The translations under genes and the position numbers were made by a program. Below, piece after piece: positions 14,486-23,514 of a DNA stretch of 64,000 nucleotides. Source of the DNA: Blautia sp. (GTDB lineage: Bacteria > Bacillota > Clostridia > Lachnospirales > Lachnospiraceae); contig JARIAR010000067.1 in NCBI GenBank assembly GCA_029257805.1, forward strand, positions 1 to 64,000, read 5' to 3'. Each line of letters begins with the position of its first letter. Position 1 is the first letter of the stretch. Under the pieces are notes generated by a model. The model was not told the DNA's origin. It was given only the letters and a program-made list of their open reading frames with translations, and ran no database searches.

Positions 14486-15826
14486 ATGAAAAAAGATGGA
14501 AATGTAAGTATGAGTAACATTTACCGTCTGGATGGAAGGGTTCCGTTTGGCAAAGCGGTTCCTTTCGGTCTTCAGCATGTGTTGGCAATGTTTGTTGCAA
14601 ACCTTACGCCAATTACCATTATTGGGGCTGCAGCAGGATTAAAGAGTGAGCAGATTGCTGTTTTGCTTCAGAACGCTATGTTTGTAGCTGGTATTGCTAC
14701 CTTGATCCAACTTTATCCAGTGTGGAAAGTTGGTTCAAAACTTCCTATCGTAATGGGAGTCAGCTTTACATTTGTTACCATCTTGAGTTATGTTGGGGCA
14801 ACATACGGATATGAAACGATGGTCGGCGCGGTACTGGTTGGCGGTATCGTAGAAGGAACACTCGGATTGCTGGCAAAATACTGGAGAAAAATCATTACCC
14901 CGATAGTTGCTGCATCTGTAGTAACGGCTATTGGATATTCGCTCTTTACAGTTGGGGCAAGATCTTTTGGCGGAGGATATACAGAAGATTTTGGTTCTGC
15001 AAACAATTTGCTCCTGGGTACGATTACACTGGCAACCTGTCTTTTATTTAATATTCTTGCAAAAGGATATTGGAAACAGTTGTCCGTATTAGCCGGACTT
15101 GTAGTAGGATACATTGTAGCTATTTTTATGGGAATGGTGGATTTTTCCAATATTATGTCAGGCGGCTTTATTTCCCTTCCGCATCTGCTCCCGTTTGTAC
15201 CAAAGTTTCATGTGGGTGCGATTGTGTCTGTTGTTATTATTTTCATTGTTTCGGCAGCAGAGACAATTGGGGATACAACAGCGATGGTATCCGGCGGTCT
15301 GAACCGGGATATTACAACAGAAGAGATTTCAGGATCTTTGGCATGTGATGGATATGCAAGTTCTATTTCCGCTTTGTTTGGCTGTCCGCCAGTTACTTCT
15401 TTTAGTCAGAATGTAGGTCTTATAAATATGACAAAAGTTGTCAATCGTTTTACGATTATGACAGGTGCCGTTTGCATGATACTGGCAGGTCTGCTTCCAC
15501 CAATCGGAAATTTCTTTGCAAGTCTTCCGGATGCTGTTCTTGGAGGATGTACGATCATGATGTTTGGAAGCATTATGGTAAGTGGTATCCAGATGGTTGC
15601 AAAAGCAGGATTTACCCAGAGAAATATTATGATCGTAGCACTTTCCCTGGCAGTAGGAATTGGATTTACAAGTGCCAGTGAAATGGATATATGGAGAATT
15701 TTCCCGCAGGTTATAAAAGATGTTTTTTCTGCAAACTGCGTGGCGGTTGTATTTGTTGTGTCCATTATTTTAAGCCTTGTGCTTCCGAAAGATATGGACA
15801 TTAAAAAAATAGAAGACGAAAAATAG
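14486..15826 (+). CDS. NCS2 xanthine/uracil-type permease
   Basis: 446 aa from ATG 14486, preceded by GGGAGG; an upstream in-frame ATG at 14450 overlaps the promoter and was rejected. The protein begins after a short polar lead with FGKAVPFGLQHVLAMFVANLTP, the NCS2 UraA/XanQ start. The substrate-site helix IVSAAETIGDTTAMVSGG near 255-272 and the motif GCPPVTSFSQNVGLI near 304-318 are clear. About 14 membrane segments. The NAT-type ET.GD and Q-N-x-G pattern fits xanthine or urate transport; uracil cannot be excluded. It is divergent from the guanine deaminase operon, which produces xanthine. Confidence 0.88.
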   Translation: MKKDGNVSMSNIYRLDGRVPFGKAVPFGLQHVLAMFVANLTPITIIGAAAGLKSEQIAVLLQNAMFVAGIATLIQLYPVWKVGSKLPIVMGVSFTFVTILSYVGATYGYETMVGAVLVGGIVEGTLGLLAKYWRKIITPIVAASVVTAIGYSLFTVGARSFGGGYTEDFGSANNLLLGTITLATCLLFNILAKGYWKQLSVLAGLVVGYIVAIFMGMVDFSNIMSGGFISLPHLLPFVPKFHVGAIVSVVIIFIVSAAETIGDTTAMVSGGLNRDITTEEISGSLACDGYASSISALFGCPPVTSFSQNVGLINMTKVVNRFTIMTGAVCMILAGLLPPIGNFFASLPDAVLGGCTIMMFGSIMVSGIQMVAKAGFTQRNIMIVALSLAVGIGFTSASEMDIWRIFPQVIKDVFSANCVAVVFVVSIILSLVLPKDMDIKKIEDEK

Positions 15827-15861
15827 AGACAAAAGTGTGAAAATATAGATGGAGGAAATTT

Positions 15862-17019
15862 GTGGACATAAAAATAAGTAAAGACACAATGAAAAAGGCA
15901 GTGTGTCTGATTACATTTGCGGTACTTCTATATGTGGGAATGAGAAATATGCATATTGTTTTGAAATATGTGAAACTGGTATGGCAGCTGCTGTTCCCAT
16001 TTGTGCTTGGGGGGGCTATTGCATTTGTACTGAACGTACCCATGAAATTTATGGAGAAGCATTTATTTGAGAGGGCGCAGGAGAAGGGAAATCGTCTGGC
16101 TGTAAAATTGGGGCGGCCAGTAAGTCTGATACTGTCAATTCTGTTTGTCGTGATTGTTATTATGATAGTGGCGCTTGTGGTGGCGCCGGAACTTGGGGCG
16201 ACTTTTTTAAGTGTAGCAAAGCGAATCGAATGGAGTATTCCAAGACTTCAGGAATGGTTGGAACATACATTGCGTCCAGATTCTCCTATTGTGGAATGGG
16301 TAAATTCCATAAATTTTCAGCCGGAAAAAATGTTGAATTCTGCTATGGATGTATTGAAAAACGGTGTGGATAATATTCTTTCTTCTACGCTTACTGTAAC
16401 ATTGGGTATTGTAAATGCCGGAGTAAATGTAGGGATTGGTTTTATTTTTTCCTGCTACATTCTTTTGCAGAAAGAACATTTAAGTCTTCAGATAAAAAAA
16501 GCGATGTATGCACTTTTTCCGGAACGGGCGGTGCACTACATTATGCATGTATGTACGTTGGCAAATAAAACATTTGCCAACTTTATTGCCGGTCAGTGCA
16601 TCGAGGCAGTGATATTGGGAAGCATGTTCTTTGTAACAATGAGCCTTTTGCGTTTTCCCTATGCCATGTTGGTGGGAGTTTTAATTTCCTTTACAGCGTT
16701 GATTCCGATTTTTGGCGGATTTATTGGATGTTGGATTGGATTTTTCCTGATTTTTATGGTGAATCCCGTGCAGGCATTTGTATTTCTGGGCATATTCCTG
16801 TTACTGCAGCAGATTGAGGGAAATCTTATTTATCCTCACGTAGTTGGAAGTTCTGTTGGACTGCCTTCTATATGGGTGTTAATGGCTGTTACAGTAGGAG
16901 GCAGTCTTATGGGGGTTGTGGGAATGTTAATTTTCATTCCTTTAACTTCTGTGGTATATGCGTTGTTCCGGGAATGGGTATACAAACGTCTGAAAAAAAA
17001 GAAAATTCAGATATGTTAA
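15862..17019 (+). CDS. AI-2E (PerM/YdbI) family membrane protein
   Basis: 385 aa from GTG 15862, with GGAGG 5 bases ahead. About eight membrane segments in the AI-2E/UPF0118 layout: two at the N-terminus (12-60), one near 85-105, then a long extracytoplasmic region, and a C-terminal cluster containing FTALIPIFGGFIG (about 275) and EGNLIYPHVVGSSVGL (about 320), the family's most conserved parts. Members include exporters or ion antiporters; the substrate here is not known. It follows the permease at 35 bp and could share its transcript. Its stop overlaps the convergent response regulator by 4 bp. Confidence 0.88.
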   Translation: MDIKISKDTMKKAVCLITFAVLLYVGMRNMHIVLKYVKLVWQLLFPFVLGGAIAFVLNVPMKFMEKHLFERAQEKGNRLAVKLGRPVSLILSILFVVIVIMIVALVVAPELGATFLSVAKRIEWSIPRLQEWLEHTLRPDSPIVEWVNSINFQPEKMLNSAMDVLKNGVDNILSSTLTVTLGIVNAGVNVGIGFIFSCYILLQKEHLSLQIKKAMYALFPERAVHYIMHVCTLANKTFANFIAGQCIEAVILGSMFFVTMSLLRFPYAMLVGVLISFTALIPIFGGFIGCWIGFFLIFMVNPVQAFVFLGIFLLLQQIEGNLIYPHVVGSSVGLPSIWVLMAVTVGGSLMGVVGMLIFIPLTSVVYALFREWVYKRLKKKKIQIC

Positions 17020-17639
17020 TGAATTTCTCTATAATAAAAGATCGCAAGTTGTGTGCGGTCCCGAAGATTTAACTTATCAAGAAGCGTGCTTATATAATTG
17101 CGGACAGTTCCTTCGCTAAGAAAAAGACTGTCCGCAATTTCTTTATTGTTCAGCCCTTTTGCAACAAGTTCCATGATTTCCGCTTCTCTTTGATTTAAAC
17201 CGGATGCTTCAGGGCAAAAGGAAGGCGTGGAACGAAAAAGTGTAGGGATACGTGTTGCGATTTCGTTTCCAAGAACATTTTGTCCACTCATGACTGCGTG
17301 GAGAGCCGGAATCAAAGAATCAATATCCTGTTTGATTAGATAGCCTTTGGCACCCATGCCAAGGGCTTTTATAATATACGCATTATCAGCAAAAGTAGTA
17401 AGAAAAAGAATGCGGGCATCAGGGAATTGGTGAAGGATGGTCTCCCCGGCTTTCAGCCCGCCGATTCCTTTCATTTGAATATCCATAAGCAAAATATCAG
17501 GTTGGTATGTTTCATAAAGAGAAACGGCTTCTTCACCGCTTGTTCCTATTGCAGATACCGTGATTTCAGGGTCAGTCTGAAGAATTGTTTTTAAGGAAAG
17601 GCAGACAAGGGTGTCATCATCAATAAGAATTACGTTCAT
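17016..17639 (-). CDS. NarL/LuxR-type response regulator
   Basis: 207 aa. Receiver domain about 1-120, with acidic pocket D7-D9, phosphoacceptor D53 in ILLMDIQM, T80 in LFLTTF and K103 in KGYLIKQD. C-terminal helix-turn-helix LNQREAEIMELVAKGLNNKEI to SEGTVRNYISTLL at about 145-190, the LuxR/GerE fold. It pairs with the histidine kinase upstream, whose end it overlaps by 20 bp. It probably activates the divergent ABC exporter through the repeats at 18798-18835. The 3' end overlaps the convergent AI-2E gene by 4 bp without a terminator. Confidence 0.93.
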   Translation of the reverse strand: MNVILIDDDTLVCLSLKTILQTDPEITVSAIGTSGEEAVSLYETYQPDILLMDIQMKGIGGLKAGETILHQFPDARILFLTTFADNAYIIKALGMGAKGYLIKQDIDSLIPALHAVMSGQNVLGNEIATRIPTLFRSTPSFCPEASGLNQREAEIMELVAKGLNNKEIADSLFLSEGTVRNYISTLLDKLNLRDRTQLAIFYYREIH

Positions 17640-18720
17640 GTTGTTTTCCTCCTGTAAGTGTTTGATTTTTAGGGATGGAGATAAAAATGCGGAAGCCTTT
17701 TGTCCGGGTAATGGTAAAAATTCCGTTAAGAGCCAAGATCCGTTCTTCCATACTGGTCAGTCCAAGTCCTTTTGGTTCGGAATGTTCTTTTGGGGTTCCG
17801 TTATCCCATATGATGATCTGGTAAAAGGAAGGATGTTCCAGTACAGAAACGGAGGCTTCTGTGGCATTGCTGTGACGGGCAATATTGGTAAGTGCCTCTT
17901 TTGCGATTGCGAGAACTGCATAATTCATTTGAGTAGGAAGAGGGTTGCAGTGAAAAGTAAGGCTTACAGGACAAAAAGAGAAATTTTGAATAAGAACTTC
18001 CAGACTTTGTTTTAAGTCTGTAAAATCATCATGAAGATTGTGGACACTTTGGCGAACATTATTCATGGCATCAGAAAGTGTTTCCTTAATCGTTTGGAGA
18101 GATTCCAACAAAAGAGGATTTTCTTTCTGGGTAAAAAGAAGAGCACTAACCTGCAAAATACTGCGGGTAAGGAGATGTCCTACATTATCGTGAATTTCAC
18201 GTGCAATACGATTTCGTTCTTTTAATGTTGCAAGTTCAATTTCGTAGTCCTGATTTTTTATAAGTTCCCGATTTTGTTTTTTTAAGAGAAGAGCGGCCTC
18301 TGTAGTGTCATCACGAACCTGATGGTACTCTTTCAGAAGGGCATGATATTTATTTGTTCTGACAGAGAGCACGGCAGCGAGTATACAAAGAGTAAAGCAG
18401 AAAAAGAAGCTGGATGCTGTCTGGACAGTAAGCCCTCGTAAAAGCGGAAGAAGACACAGAATCTGTTTCCACAGAATCTTATCAGAAAAGCCGTCGTATA
18501 TAGCCAGTGGGAGAAAAATAAAAAGAGGCTGCCAGAAAAAAAGTAAAGTACAGAAAAGGATAAAAAAAACAAGCCGCTTATATCCTTCAAAGTAGCTGGT
18601 CAGGCTGGTGAAAATAACAGCCGTCAGAAAAGCAGTAATCGTGGATGTGGTAACACTATCCCCAATAAGGGAAGACAGGATAAATAATATAAGGATTAAT
18701 TTATTTAGAAAAAAAGACAT
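17620..18720 (-). CDS. NarL-type sensor histidine kinase (HisKA_3)
   Basis: 366 aa. N-terminal half (1-120) is hydrophobic, with five or six membrane helices and almost no extracellular domain, as in intramembrane-sensing DesK/LiaS/YvfT-type kinases. Coiled-coil linker about 122-165. H-box ERNRIAREIHDNVGHLL with phospho-His 177. ATPase part with N-box-like AIAKEALTNIARHSNA (about 270) and G-box PKGLGLTSMEERI. It sits 5' of its response regulator, and the end GGKQHERNSY overlaps it. The inducer is unknown, but the linked exporter suggests an antimicrobial or membrane-active compound. Confidence 0.93.
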   Translation of the reverse strand: MSFFLNKLILILFILSSLIGDSVTTSTITAFLTAVIFTSLTSYFEGYKRLVFFILFCTLLFFWQPLFIFLPLAIYDGFSDKILWKQILCLLPLLRGLTVQTASSFFFCFTLCILAAVLSVRTNKYHALLKEYHQVRDDTTEAALLLKKQNRELIKNQDYEIELATLKERNRIAREIHDNVGHLLTRSILQVSALLFTQKENPLLLESLQTIKETLSDAMNNVRQSVHNLHDDFTDLKQSLEVLIQNFSFCPVSLTFHCNPLPTQMNYAVLAIAKEALTNIARHSNATEASVSVLEHPSFYQIIIWDNGTPKEHSEPKGLGLTSMEERILALNGIFTITRTKGFRIFISIPKNQTLTGGKQHERNSY

Positions 18721-18797
18721 GGTAATCCTCCTGTATCAGCGTATTCTTTTTTTATCATAGCATGAACAGAGAAAGGTTTCCATGAAGATTTGAAAAA

Positions 18798-18835
18798 TGT
18801 GACATTTGTCATAAAAGAAATGTGACACATCTCAC
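18798..18835. promoter_or_regulatory. tandem operator-like repeats for the NarL-type regulator
   Basis: ATGTGACA occurs at 18798 and again at 18820, 22 bp or two helical turns apart. The first copy is part of a palindrome TGACATTTGTCA (18800-18811); the second is in GTGACACATCTCAC (18822-18835), with GTGA/TCAC ends. The pair lies directly upstream of the exporter promoter and between divergent regulator and target, as expected for activator sites. Confidence 0.6.
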
Positions 18836-18864
18836 TGGGAAGAAAAAAAGCACTTTGTTATAAT
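18836..18864 (+). promoter_or_regulatory. activator-dependent promoter of the ABC exporter
   Basis: A perfect -10 TATAAT at 18859-18864, but the base run 17 bp upstream (TGGGAA) is not a usable -35. The operator repeats end exactly there, which suggests that the response regulator supplies -35 contact. Confidence 0.6.
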
Positions 18865-18895
18865 GTGGGTAAAGAAAGGAAAGAGAGGTTTTTTT

Positions 18896-19648
18896 ATGAT
18901 AGAAGTAAATAATCTTGTAAAAAGATATGGAGATGTATTGGCATTGGATCACTTAAATCTTCATGTAAAAGACGGAGAGATTTTTGGACTTCTTGGTCCA
19001 AATGGTTCCGGTAAGACAACAGCTATTAACTGTATGCTTTCTCTTTTAAAATATGATAAAGGAGAAATTCGTATTATGGGAAAAGAAATGACTCCGGAAA
19101 GTTATGAGCAGAAGAGGAAGATAGGTGTTGTTTTTCAAAATGTAGCTGTCTATAATGAGCTGACTGTGGCGGAAAATATTGATTATTTTTGTGGCCTCTA
19201 TATAAAAGAAAAGAAAAAAAGAAAAGAACTTGTGGAAGAGGCCATTTCTTTTACAGGACTTACTGATTATTGGAAATTTCGTCCGGGAAAATTGTCAGGA
19301 GGACTTTTGAGAAGATTAAATATAGCTTGTGGGATAGCCCATAAACCAGAGCTTATATTTATGGATGAGCCTACTGTGGCAGTAGATCCTCAAAGCCGAC
19401 ATAACATTTTGGAAGGAATTAAAAAGCTGAATCAGGAAGGAGCAACGATTGTTTACACAACCCATTATATGGAAGAAGTAGAACAGATTTGCAGCAGGAT
19501 CATGATCATGGATAAAGGACGGGAACTGGCAAGTGGTACGAAAGAGGAATTAAAAGCCATGATAAGCATGAAAAAGAAGGATTCTGCTGAAGCAACTTCC
19601 CTGAATGATGTATTTTTGGAAATAACAGGAAAGGATCTTCGGGATTAA
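18896..19648 (+). CDS. ABC-2 exporter ATP-binding protein
   Basis: 250 aa from ATG 18896, preceded by GAGAGG; an upstream in-frame ATG at 18863 overlaps the -10 box. Walker A GPNGSGKTT at about 37-45, Q-loop VFQNVAVYNEL, signature LSGGLLRRL (the usual final Q is replaced by L), Walker B LIFMDEPTVAVDP and H-loop TTHYMEE. It is the single-domain type that energises drug, bacteriocin or lipid exporters. First gene of a three-gene operon with two ABC-2 permeases, opposite the NarL-type two-component system that likely controls it. Confidence 0.93.
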   Translation: MIEVNNLVKRYGDVLALDHLNLHVKDGEIFGLLGPNGSGKTTAINCMLSLLKYDKGEIRIMGKEMTPESYEQKRKIGVVFQNVAVYNELTVAENIDYFCGLYIKEKKKRKELVEEAISFTGLTDYWKFRPGKLSGGLLRRLNIACGIAHKPELIFMDEPTVAVDPQSRHNILEGIKKLNQEGATIVYTTHYMEEVEQICSRIMIMDKGRELASGTKEELKAMISMKKKDSAEATSLNDVFLEITGKDLRD

Positions 19649-19661
19649 AGGAGGACACGTT

Positions 19662-20789
19662 ATGTTTTTTAATATTTACAGAAAATACATACTCTGTTCG
19701 TTAAGAAATAAAGATATGGTTATATGGACCTTTTTGTTTCCTATACTTCTGGCAACCATCTTTCATTTTTCTTTTATGTCTATTGACTCGGCGGAAGCGA
19801 TGAAAGAAATAGAGGTCGCTGTAGTGAAAGACGGAGAAAGTGGGGAAGAACCGTATTTTTCCATGATGCTTGAAGAACTTTCAAAAGGTAAAAATCCTGT
19901 TCTGCATATTCGAAACGTATCGCAGGAAAAAGCAGAGGGACTTTTAAAAGATGGAAAAGTTCAGGGATATATGAAAATAGAGAAAGGGAACCCTGTTCTT
20001 TTTGTGAAAGATCATGGAATGGATCAGACAATTTTAAAAAATATTCTGGATTGTTATATACAGATCAGCGAAAGCGTGAAGAACTCTTTTTCAGAGGAAT
20101 TGCCAAAAAAACAGGACTTTTTTATAAAAGAAGAGAGTGTGGAAGAAATCACTTTTTCTGGAAATCCTCCTTCGTATACAATCAATTACTTTTATGCACT
20201 TCTTGCCATGACATGTTTTTTTGGAGCGTTTCAGGGTCTTTCTGTTATTAATTGTATGCAGGCAAATCTTTCGCCTCTGGGAGCCAGAAACACAGTATCT
20301 CCGGGAAACAGGGGAATGATTTTCCGGGCTTCTTTTCTGGCCTCTTTGACTGTGCTTGTTATATGTGTAATGGCAGCGTTTTTATATATGCAGTTCGTGT
20401 TGGGAGTGAATTTTGGCGGGAAATTTATTTTTGTATTTTTAAATTGTATTCTTGGTTCAGGAGTGGGGATTACTTTCGGATGTCTTGTTTCTCTTCCTTC
20501 AAAATGGAAAAATAGTATGAAAACTGCCATTGTTGTTTCTACAACTTTGATCTGCTGCTATTTTGCAGGTCTTATGGTAGAAGGGGTAAATTACTGGGTG
20601 CAGAAGCATATGCCGATTCTGTCAGCGTTAAATCCCGCTGCCAGAATTGCAGATGGGTTTTATTGTTTGTATTATTACGATAATTATGTCCGGTATTTTC
20701 AAAATATGGGCATTCTCGCTGTCATGTTTGCTGGGATGCTTCTGACGGCCTTTATCGGTGCAAGGAGGAAAGTGTATGAGAGTCTTTAA
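19662..20789 (+). CDS. ABC-2 type permease (first subunit)
   Basis: 375 aa. One N-terminal membrane helix (about 20-40), an extracytoplasmic domain of about 130 residues (45-175), then five helices from about 177 to the end. This is the ABC2_membrane_3/YhgE-like layout of drug and bacteriocin exporters. FLFPILLATIFHFSFM marks the first helix and LSALNPAARIADGFY a conserved C-terminal loop. Starts 13 bp after the ATPase gene behind AAAGGAGGA. It probably forms a heterodimer with the next gene. Confidence 0.88.
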   Translation: MFFNIYRKYILCSLRNKDMVIWTFLFPILLATIFHFSFMSIDSAEAMKEIEVAVVKDGESGEEPYFSMMLEELSKGKNPVLHIRNVSQEKAEGLLKDGKVQGYMKIEKGNPVLFVKDHGMDQTILKNILDCYIQISESVKNSFSEELPKKQDFFIKEESVEEITFSGNPPSYTINYFYALLAMTCFFGAFQGLSVINCMQANLSPLGARNTVSPGNRGMIFRASFLASLTVLVICVMAAFLYMQFVLGVNFGGKFIFVFLNCILGSGVGITFGCLVSLPSKWKNSMKTAIVVSTTLICCYFAGLMVEGVNYWVQKHMPILSALNPAARIADGFYCLYYYDNYVRYFQNMGILAVMFAGMLLTAFIGARRKVYESL

Positions 20790-21987
20790 TGCCTGTGTGA
20801 AAATATTATGGAATCATAAAAATGCTTTTTTTACGCATATCATTATTTTTGTAGGATTGCTGCTTGGTATGATTTTTATCAATAAAGAAGACATAGCTTA
20901 TTTATTTGAAACGGAAATGCCTAAATATGCTTTTGTAGTGGAGGATACAGGAGGACCTTTAACGGAAGGTCTTGCAGAAATTCTGGAACAAAAAGGGAGA
21001 AAACAGGAGATAGGATCTTCCCGGGAAGATTTAATGGATGCTGGTTTTTTTGGAGCAGTGGAGGGGATTTTTGTTGCACAAAAAGGATACGAAGAAGCTT
21101 TTTGGAATGGAGAAGAAGAAAAACTTGGTTTTTGGCAGAGACCGTCTTCTGCTTCCGGATATTATCTGGAATCTGTGGCAGAGCAGTACTTGTTTCTTGT
21201 GAGACTGAATCGGGAGATGAACGAAGGGCTGTCAGAAGAAGAAATTGTACAGCGTGCAGTGTCGGCAATGAAAATAGAAACAAAAGTAACAATGAAGCAA
21301 TATGAAGACAGTGCTGTCGTTTCTGAAAAAATACATTTGGCTATGCGGTTTATGCCTTATATATTTTTGATGGCAGAAATTTCTTGTGTAACCATTATAT
21401 TTTTAAATTTCCGGAGACCGGAAATACGTATGCGTAATTTATGCAGTCCTATGCATCCGTTTTCCGTGGCTGCACAGAAAATACTTTTTACATGTGCAGT
21501 GGCAGCTGTTTTATGGATTGTTATAAATGGTATAACAGTACTGGTATGTTTGCAGGAGTGGCGGATCATTGGCGGAAAAATACAGGGATTGTTAATGTTT
21601 AACAGTTTTTTATGTATGGTACAGGTGATTCCTATTGCACTTCTTTGCGGTTGTATGATCCGCAGTATGTCTTCACAGCCGTTTATTTCAAACAGCATAT
21701 CTCTGGGAATGTGCTTTTTAAGCGGTGTATTTGTACCACTTGAATTGTTAAGCGAGGATTTTCTTCGTGTAGGAAAATTTTTCCCTATTTACTGGTATGA
21801 AGAAAATTTGAAAGAAATTGCGGCACTTACCGGAGTTAGTGGAAAATATATGAATTCCATATGGGAAAATTTTGGTGTGCAGGCCGGGTTTGCAGTAATG
21901 CTTTTTCTTGTATACCTTCTTGTTAGTAAATATATGGATCGAGATTCTCAGTCTTATGGAGTGTCACAAACAGAGATAGAATTATAA
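20776..21987 (+). CDS. ABC-2 type permease (second subunit)
   Basis: 403 aa from ATG 20776, which has AAGGAGG 6 bases ahead and lies inside the previous gene (14-bp overlap), so the two are translationally coupled. Same layout as its neighbour: a single N-terminal helix (about 18-38), a long extracytoplasmic segment (40-190) and a C-terminal block of five helices ending in LFLVYLLVSKYM. Sequence similarity to the first permease is low apart from the pattern, as usual for heterodimeric ABC-2 pairs. A bidirectional terminator follows. Confidence 0.87.
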   Translation: MRVFNACVKILWNHKNAFFTHIIIFVGLLLGMIFINKEDIAYLFETEMPKYAFVVEDTGGPLTEGLAEILEQKGRKQEIGSSREDLMDAGFFGAVEGIFVAQKGYEEAFWNGEEEKLGFWQRPSSASGYYLESVAEQYLFLVRLNREMNEGLSEEEIVQRAVSAMKIETKVTMKQYEDSAVVSEKIHLAMRFMPYIFLMAEISCVTIIFLNFRRPEIRMRNLCSPMHPFSVAAQKILFTCAVAAVLWIVINGITVLVCLQEWRIIGGKIQGLLMFNSFLCMVQVIPIALLCGCMIRSMSSQPFISNSISLGMCFLSGVFVPLELLSEDFLRVGKFFPIYWYEENLKEIAALTGVSGKYMNSIWENFGVQAGFAVMLFLVYLLVSKYMDRDSQSYGVSQTEIEL

Positions 21988-22021
21988 AAAAGGTATCCGA
22001 CTGTTTTGTCGGATACCTTTT
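21986..22021. terminator. bidirectional terminator between the exporter operon and argG
   Basis: AAAGGTATCCGAC pairs with GTCGGATACCTTT around a TGTTTT loop. Both sides carry A/T runs. Confidence 0.88.
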
Positions 22022-22027
22022 GATGTA

Positions 22028-23254
22028 TTAGTTCTGTGCTTTTTCTAATTCAGCCATTTTCATTGCCCGTACTTTTAAAGGAAGTCCAAATAAAGTGATA
22101 AATCCTTCTGCATCGTGATGATCGTAGAGTTCCCCTGTTGTAAAGGAGGCAAGGGATTCACTGTAAAGGCTGTAAGGAGAGGTAGTACCTGCTTTTATAA
22201 TGTTCCCTTTATACAGTTTGAATTTTACTTCCCCTGTTACATACTGCTGTGTGGATTCTACAAAAGCCTGGATTGCTTCCCGAAGTGGGGTGAACCATTT
22301 TCCTTCGTATACAATTTGGGCAAACTGACTGCCGAGTTTCTTTTTGGTTTCCATAGTATCACGATCCAGGATCAGTTCTTCTAACTGGTCGTGAGCTTCC
22401 ATAAGAATGGTGCCACCCGGTGTTTCGTATACTCCACGTGATTTCATTCCTACAACACGGTTTTCTACGATATCGATGATTCCAATTCCGTTTTCTCCAC
22501 CAAGTTTATTTAATTCTGTGATAATTTCAGAAACTTTCATATTTTTTCCATTTAAAGATTTCGGTACACCGGCTTCAAAAGTGATGGAAACTTCTGTTTC
22601 TTTGTCCGGAGCCTGCTGTGGGGTTACTCCAAGTACAAGAAGATCATCGTAGTTGGGTTCCAGAGCCGGATCTTCCAGTTCCAGACCTTCATGGCTGATA
22701 TGCCACAAATTACGGTCACGGCTGTAGCTGTGGCTTGCATCAAACGGGAGGTCGATTCCGTGTGCTTTGCAGTAAGCAATTTCATCTTCCCGTGACTGCA
22801 TAGTCCATACATCCGTCATACGCCATGGAGCAATGATTTTTAAATCAGGAGCGAGAGCTTTGATTCCAAGTTCAAAACGAATCTGATCATTTCCTTTTCC
22901 GGTTGCTCCGTGACAGATTGCAGAAGCGCCTTCTTTTCTTGCGATTTCTACCAGTTTTTTTGCAATTCCCGGACGTGCCATAGAGGTTCCAAGAAGATAC
23001 TTGTGTTCATATACAGCTCCTGCCTGGACACATGGAACAATATAGTCATCACAAAATTCATCAATGATATTTTCGATATATAATTTAGAAGCTCCGGAGA
23101 GTTTGGCTCTTTCTTCCAGACCATCCAGTTCGTTGCCCTGTCCACAGTCAATGCAGCAGCAGATTACTTCGTAATCAAAGTTTTCTTTTAACCATGGAAT
23201 CAATGCAGTTGTGTCCAATCCGCCAGAATATGCTAAAATAACTTTTTCTTTCAT
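22028..23254 (-). CDS. argG: argininosuccinate synthase
   Basis: 408 aa, normal length. The N-type ATP pyrophosphatase P-loop LAYSGGLDTTALIPWL is at 8-23, GTSMARPGIAKKLVEIA near 89-105, ATGKGNDQIRFE near 116-127 and DASHSYSRDRNLWHISHEG near 174-192, all standard for ArgG. It joins citrulline and aspartate with ATP to give argininosuccinate, the seventh step of arginine synthesis. It is transcribed away from argCJBD from the same ARG-box region; argF and argH are not in the window. Ribosome site AAGGAGG. Confidence 0.97.
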   Translation of the reverse strand: MKEKVILAYSGGLDTTALIPWLKENFDYEVICCCIDCGQGNELDGLEERAKLSGASKLYIENIIDEFCDDYIVPCVQAGAVYEHKYLLGTSMARPGIAKKLVEIARKEGASAICHGATGKGNDQIRFELGIKALAPDLKIIAPWRMTDVWTMQSREDEIAYCKAHGIDLPFDASHSYSRDRNLWHISHEGLELEDPALEPNYDDLLVLGVTPQQAPDKETEVSITFEAGVPKSLNGKNMKVSEIITELNKLGGENGIGIIDIVENRVVGMKSRGVYETPGGTILMEAHDQLEELILDRDTMETKKKLGSQFAQIVYEGKWFTPLREAIQAFVESTQQYVTGEVKFKLYKGNIIKAGTTSPYSLYSESLASFTTGELYDHHDAEGFITLFGLPLKVRAMKMAELEKAQN

Positions 23255-23369
23255 AATTATATATCCTCCTTATGCTTTAAAATGAATCGTTCTGTTTTTT
23301 AGTTTTAAGAACGTTATATTTATTTTGGGGTTTGTCAGAAGCGTCTTCTTTGTCTTGCTGACAAGTAAT

Positions 23370-23398
23370 AATATACACTATTATTTATAAATATGCAA
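23370..23398 (-). promoter_or_regulatory. promoter of argG
   Basis: TTGCAT (23398-23393) and TATATT (23375-23370) on the minus strand with 17 bp between, leaving a leader of about 110 nt with no recognised riboswitch or T-box. Confidence 0.65.
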
Positions 23399-23427
23399 TA
23401 CATTTTTCTGAAAAAAGAAAGAAAAAT

Positions 23428-23445
23428 ATGAATAAAAATTCAATG
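23428..23445. promoter_or_regulatory. ARG box 1 (ArgR/AhrC operator)
   Basis: ATGAATAAAAATTCAATG is nearly identical to the Bacillus ARG-box consensus CATGAATAAAAATTCAAG. It lies just upstream of the argG promoter. Confidence 0.75.
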
Positions 23446-23490
23446 AGAGCAAGGATATAATTTTTAAATATACACAAAATACAATAAAAA

Positions 23491-23508
23491 ATGAATAAAA
23501 TACATAAA
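23491..23508. promoter_or_regulatory. ARG box 2
   Basis: ATGAATAAAATACATAAA, a second ARG-box-like site, placed upstream of the argC -35. Confidence 0.6.
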
Positions 23509-23514
23509 AATGTA

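Noticed and set aside
23255-23369. T-box or arginine riboswitch before argG
   Set aside because: No T-box sequence or specifier stem seen; only a weak GTCAG/CTGAC pairing.
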